Under the pieces are notes generated by a model that was not told the DNA's origin, did not search any database, and saw only the letters and a program-made list of their open reading frames with translations. From CAKSHC01 sp045595395 (GTDB lineage Bacteria; Bacillota; Clostridia; Oscillospirales; UMGS1783): a DNA stretch of 38,702 nt. The position numbers were made by a program, and so were the translations under genes. Location: NCBI GenBank assembly GCA_045595395.1, contig JAZOAH010000022.1, positions 1-38,702 of the forward strand, written 5' to 3'. Below are positions 37,373 through 38,702 of this stretch, piece by piece (position 1 is the first letter of the stretch; each line of letters starts with the position of its first letter).

Positions 37373-37734
37373 TTGAGATTTACGATACCAATGGCAATCT
37401 GCTTAAAAGCCCCGATCTGACCAAAGGTCGCCTCGAATCCGGCATCCGCAAGGTGATCCTGCCCGCCGTGGAGCCTGTCGAGCGAGTGACTCACATCGAG
37501 GTCATCCGGGTGTACCCCAACGGCGGCAAGGATGCCGAGGAAGTTGTCGATGTGGAAGGTGTTGAGGGTCACCCCGAAATGATCGTGGATGTGCCTTGCA
37601 CCCTTTACATCCCCTATACCGAGGACGAGCTTGCCGAGATCGAGCGTATGCGTGGTGAGTCCCCCGACAGCAAGCTGGAAACCGTCATGGAGATGCTCGA
37701 TATGCTTCTTTCGGGGGTGACTGAGGATGAGTAA
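37369..37734 (+). CDS. tail fibre accessory protein
   Basis: A 121-residue protein from ATG 37369 behind GGAGGC. The first 85 residues are beta-rich (MIEIYDTNGNLLKSPDLTKG, VTHIEVIRVYPNGGKDAEEV), then an acidic helix. It overlaps the fibre gene by 4 bp, so it may be a fibre chaperone or attached protein. No clear family. Confidence 0.65.
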   Translation: MIEIYDTNGNLLKSPDLTKGRLESGIRKVILPAVEPVERVTHIEVIRVYPNGGKDAEEVVDVEGVEGHPEMIVDVPCTLYIPYTEDELAEIERMRGESPDSKLETVMEMLDMLLSGVTEDE

Positions 37735-37921
37735 GTGGCCGAAAGTCCCGAAGGGCAAGCGGGAGCAGATCATCGCATTTAACGTCAAGCGGGCACAGGA
37801 TGCCGAAAAGGCAAATGACCTTATGACGCTTCTTAACGCCCTGCCCCCCGGCCAGAGAAAAAACCTTCTGAAGAATGAGCAGTGCGCAACCATCTTGCAG
37901 AAATACGGGGTGACCGAATGA
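37727..37921 (+). CDS. small phage protein between fibre and lysin
   Basis: A 64-residue basic protein, MSKWPKVPKGKREQIIAFNV, then LMTLLNALPPGQRKNLLKNE. It is helical. It recurs near tail and lysis genes of Firmicutes phages without a known function. It overlaps neighbours by 8 and 4 bp. Confidence 0.65.
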   Translation: MSKWPKVPKGKREQIIAFNVKRAQDAEKANDLMTLLNALPPGQRKNLLKNEQCATILQKYGVTE

Positions 37922-38702
37922 CATCACAGCAATTTATTGCCGCCGTAATGCAGCTTGCGGCAGAACGTCCCACTTACCGCACAGGCGGTAGCGGAACGGA
38001 TGGCACTTGTGACTGCATCGGGCTTGTTATGGGTGCAATCAATAGGGTGCAGCGCATCGCATACCCGCTGCACAGCACGAATTATTTTTCCCGCTGGGAG
38101 ATGGCAACGCTGGAATCCACCGAGGATGCGGCCATCATGCCCGGTATGCTGGTGTACAAGGCTCGCAGGGACACGGGCGAGCTGAATGCCCGTTACAAAG
38201 ACGGCGGGCGATATTACAACAGCGACCTTCGGGACTATTACCATGTCGGCGTTGTGTGCGGCGTGTCCCCTCTGCTGATCGTGCATTGCACATCCGGCGA
38301 CGGGGTTGACGGTATCACCACGGATGACAGCCTCGCCGGATGGACGCACGCCGGAAAGCCGCTCAATGTTGAGTTTGCCGAGGATGTGATCAACATGGCT
38401 GAAACCACCCCCGCCGTTGTGGCAACCCCTGACGGAAACCCTCTCAAGATGCGCCCCACACCCAGCACCGAACAGCCTTACATCGCAAAAATCCCCAACG
38501 GGGAAACCGTCCAACTCTTTGCAGATGCACAGGGCTGGGCAAAGGTTGTGTGGAAGGGGCTTGTGGGCTACTGCATGAGCGAGTTCCTCCAGTACGACCG
38601 CCCTCAGGAAGCGGAGCCGATCCCCGCATGGGCTATGCTCATGATGGATAAGCTGGATCAGATCATCCATCTGTTGGGGGGTGGCTCCAAGTCGGAGGCC
38701 AA
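37918..38702 (+). CDS. endolysin: NlpC/P60-type peptidase with SH3 domain (3' end outside window)
   Basis: At least 261 residues. The N-terminal peptidase domain has GTCDCIGLVMGA (Cys33 as predicted nucleophile), YYHVGVVCGV (His109) and IVHCTSGDGV. It would cut peptide stems of peptidoglycan. A bacterial SH3 domain follows (about 160-225, NPLKMRPTPSTEQPYIAKIP and WAKVVWKGLVGYCMSEFL) for wall binding. Then comes a linker and a short helix (MDKLDQIIHLLGGGS). The frame is open at the right edge. Base 1 completes its last codon in frame with the membrane protein at 2-316. Confidence 0.9.
   Translation, partial: MTSQQFIAAVMQLAAERPTYRTGGSGTDGTCDCIGLVMGAINRVQRIAYPLHSTNYFSRWEMATLESTEDAAIMPGMLVYKARRDTGELNARYKDGGRYYNSDLRDYYHVGVVCGVSPLLIVHCTSGDGVDGITTDDSLAGWTHAGKPLNVEFAEDVINMAETTPAVVATPDGNPLKMRPTPSTEQPYIAKIPNGETVQLFADAQGWAKVVWKGLVGYCMSEFLQYDRPQEAEPIPAWAMLMMDKLDQIIHLLGGGSKSEA

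Noticed and set aside
1..38702. Terminal direct repeats, insertion sequences or transposases
   Set aside because: The first and last 40 bases share no repeat, and no transposase-like gene or flanking inverted repeats were seen.

Overview
The window is almost certainly the complete genome of a temperate tailed phage (siphovirus-like) of a Gram-positive gut bacterium. Every module of such a phage is present once, in the expected order: terminase, portal, MuF, scaffold, capsid, connectors, tail, baseplate, lysin, holin, integrase, repressor/Cro, replication, and back to terminase. The host is most likely a member of the Clostridia (Bacillota), perhaps Oscillospiraceae. This rests on strong AGGAGG ribosome binding sites, a consensus TTGACA/TATAAT promoter, ThyX, the SPP1-type head genes and the small Gly/Cys-rich genes I associate with gut Clostridia phages. 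The host genus is inference.

The two ends appear to belong together. The endolysin gene runs off the right edge with two bases of a codon left over, and base 1 completes that codon in the same open frame into a lysis membrane protein. The attachment site next to the integrase is flanked by phage genes on both sides, so it is attP and not attL or attR. The molecule therefore looks circular or excised, about 38.7 kb, cut at an arbitrary point in the lysis module.

Layout. Positions 1-806 hold the end of the lysis module, a small HTH gene broken by an apparent 1-base insertion, and a terminator. Positions 892-3892 hold a forward cluster of six small genes of unknown function, including a Gly/Cys-rich membrane-like protein. 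Positions 3889-4141 are attP: a tRNA 3'-end core bracketed by two pairs of TTGACCCC repeats. Positions 4104-7316 hold the integrase, an HTH/coiled-coil/membrane protein, and a CI-type repressor with its membrane-protein partner, all on the minus strand, with a few tiny forward genes between them. Positions 7340-7436 carry a classic operator region with three TTACC-N5-GGTAA-type sites (the middle one with one base different in its outer arm), a weaker fourth site, and a perfect forward promoter.

Positions 7450-21853 are the early region. It holds Cro and other HTH proteins, small zinc-ribbon proteins, a Lar-like protein, an excisionase/DUF551 fusion, a Rad52-like annealing protein, an HNH nuclease, SSB, a replication initiator with six internal 12-bp iterons, DnaB helicase and a RusA resolvase. 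It continues with a PP-loop ATPase, ThyX, many tiny genes, an RNA ligase, YopX and MazG-like proteins, an ArpU-like late regulator, a reverse-strand ribbon-helix-helix regulator, and a long structured leader. A tRNA-Thr(UGU) follows at 21943-22018. Positions 22122-23317 hold a ParB-like and a Mom-like DNA-modification pair directly before the terminase. Positions 23259-37921 are packaging, head and tail genes, including a probable -1 frameshift in the tail chaperone and two HK97 gp10-like genes. Position 37918 onward is the lysin.

How it works together: the operator region sets the choice between lysis and lysogeny; the integrase and attP recombine with a host tRNA gene; the initiator, helicase, SSB and annealing proteins replicate and recombine the DNA; ThyX and MazG adjust nucleotide pools; the Mom-like enzyme may protect DNA from host nucleases; the late regulator turns on head, tail and lysis genes.
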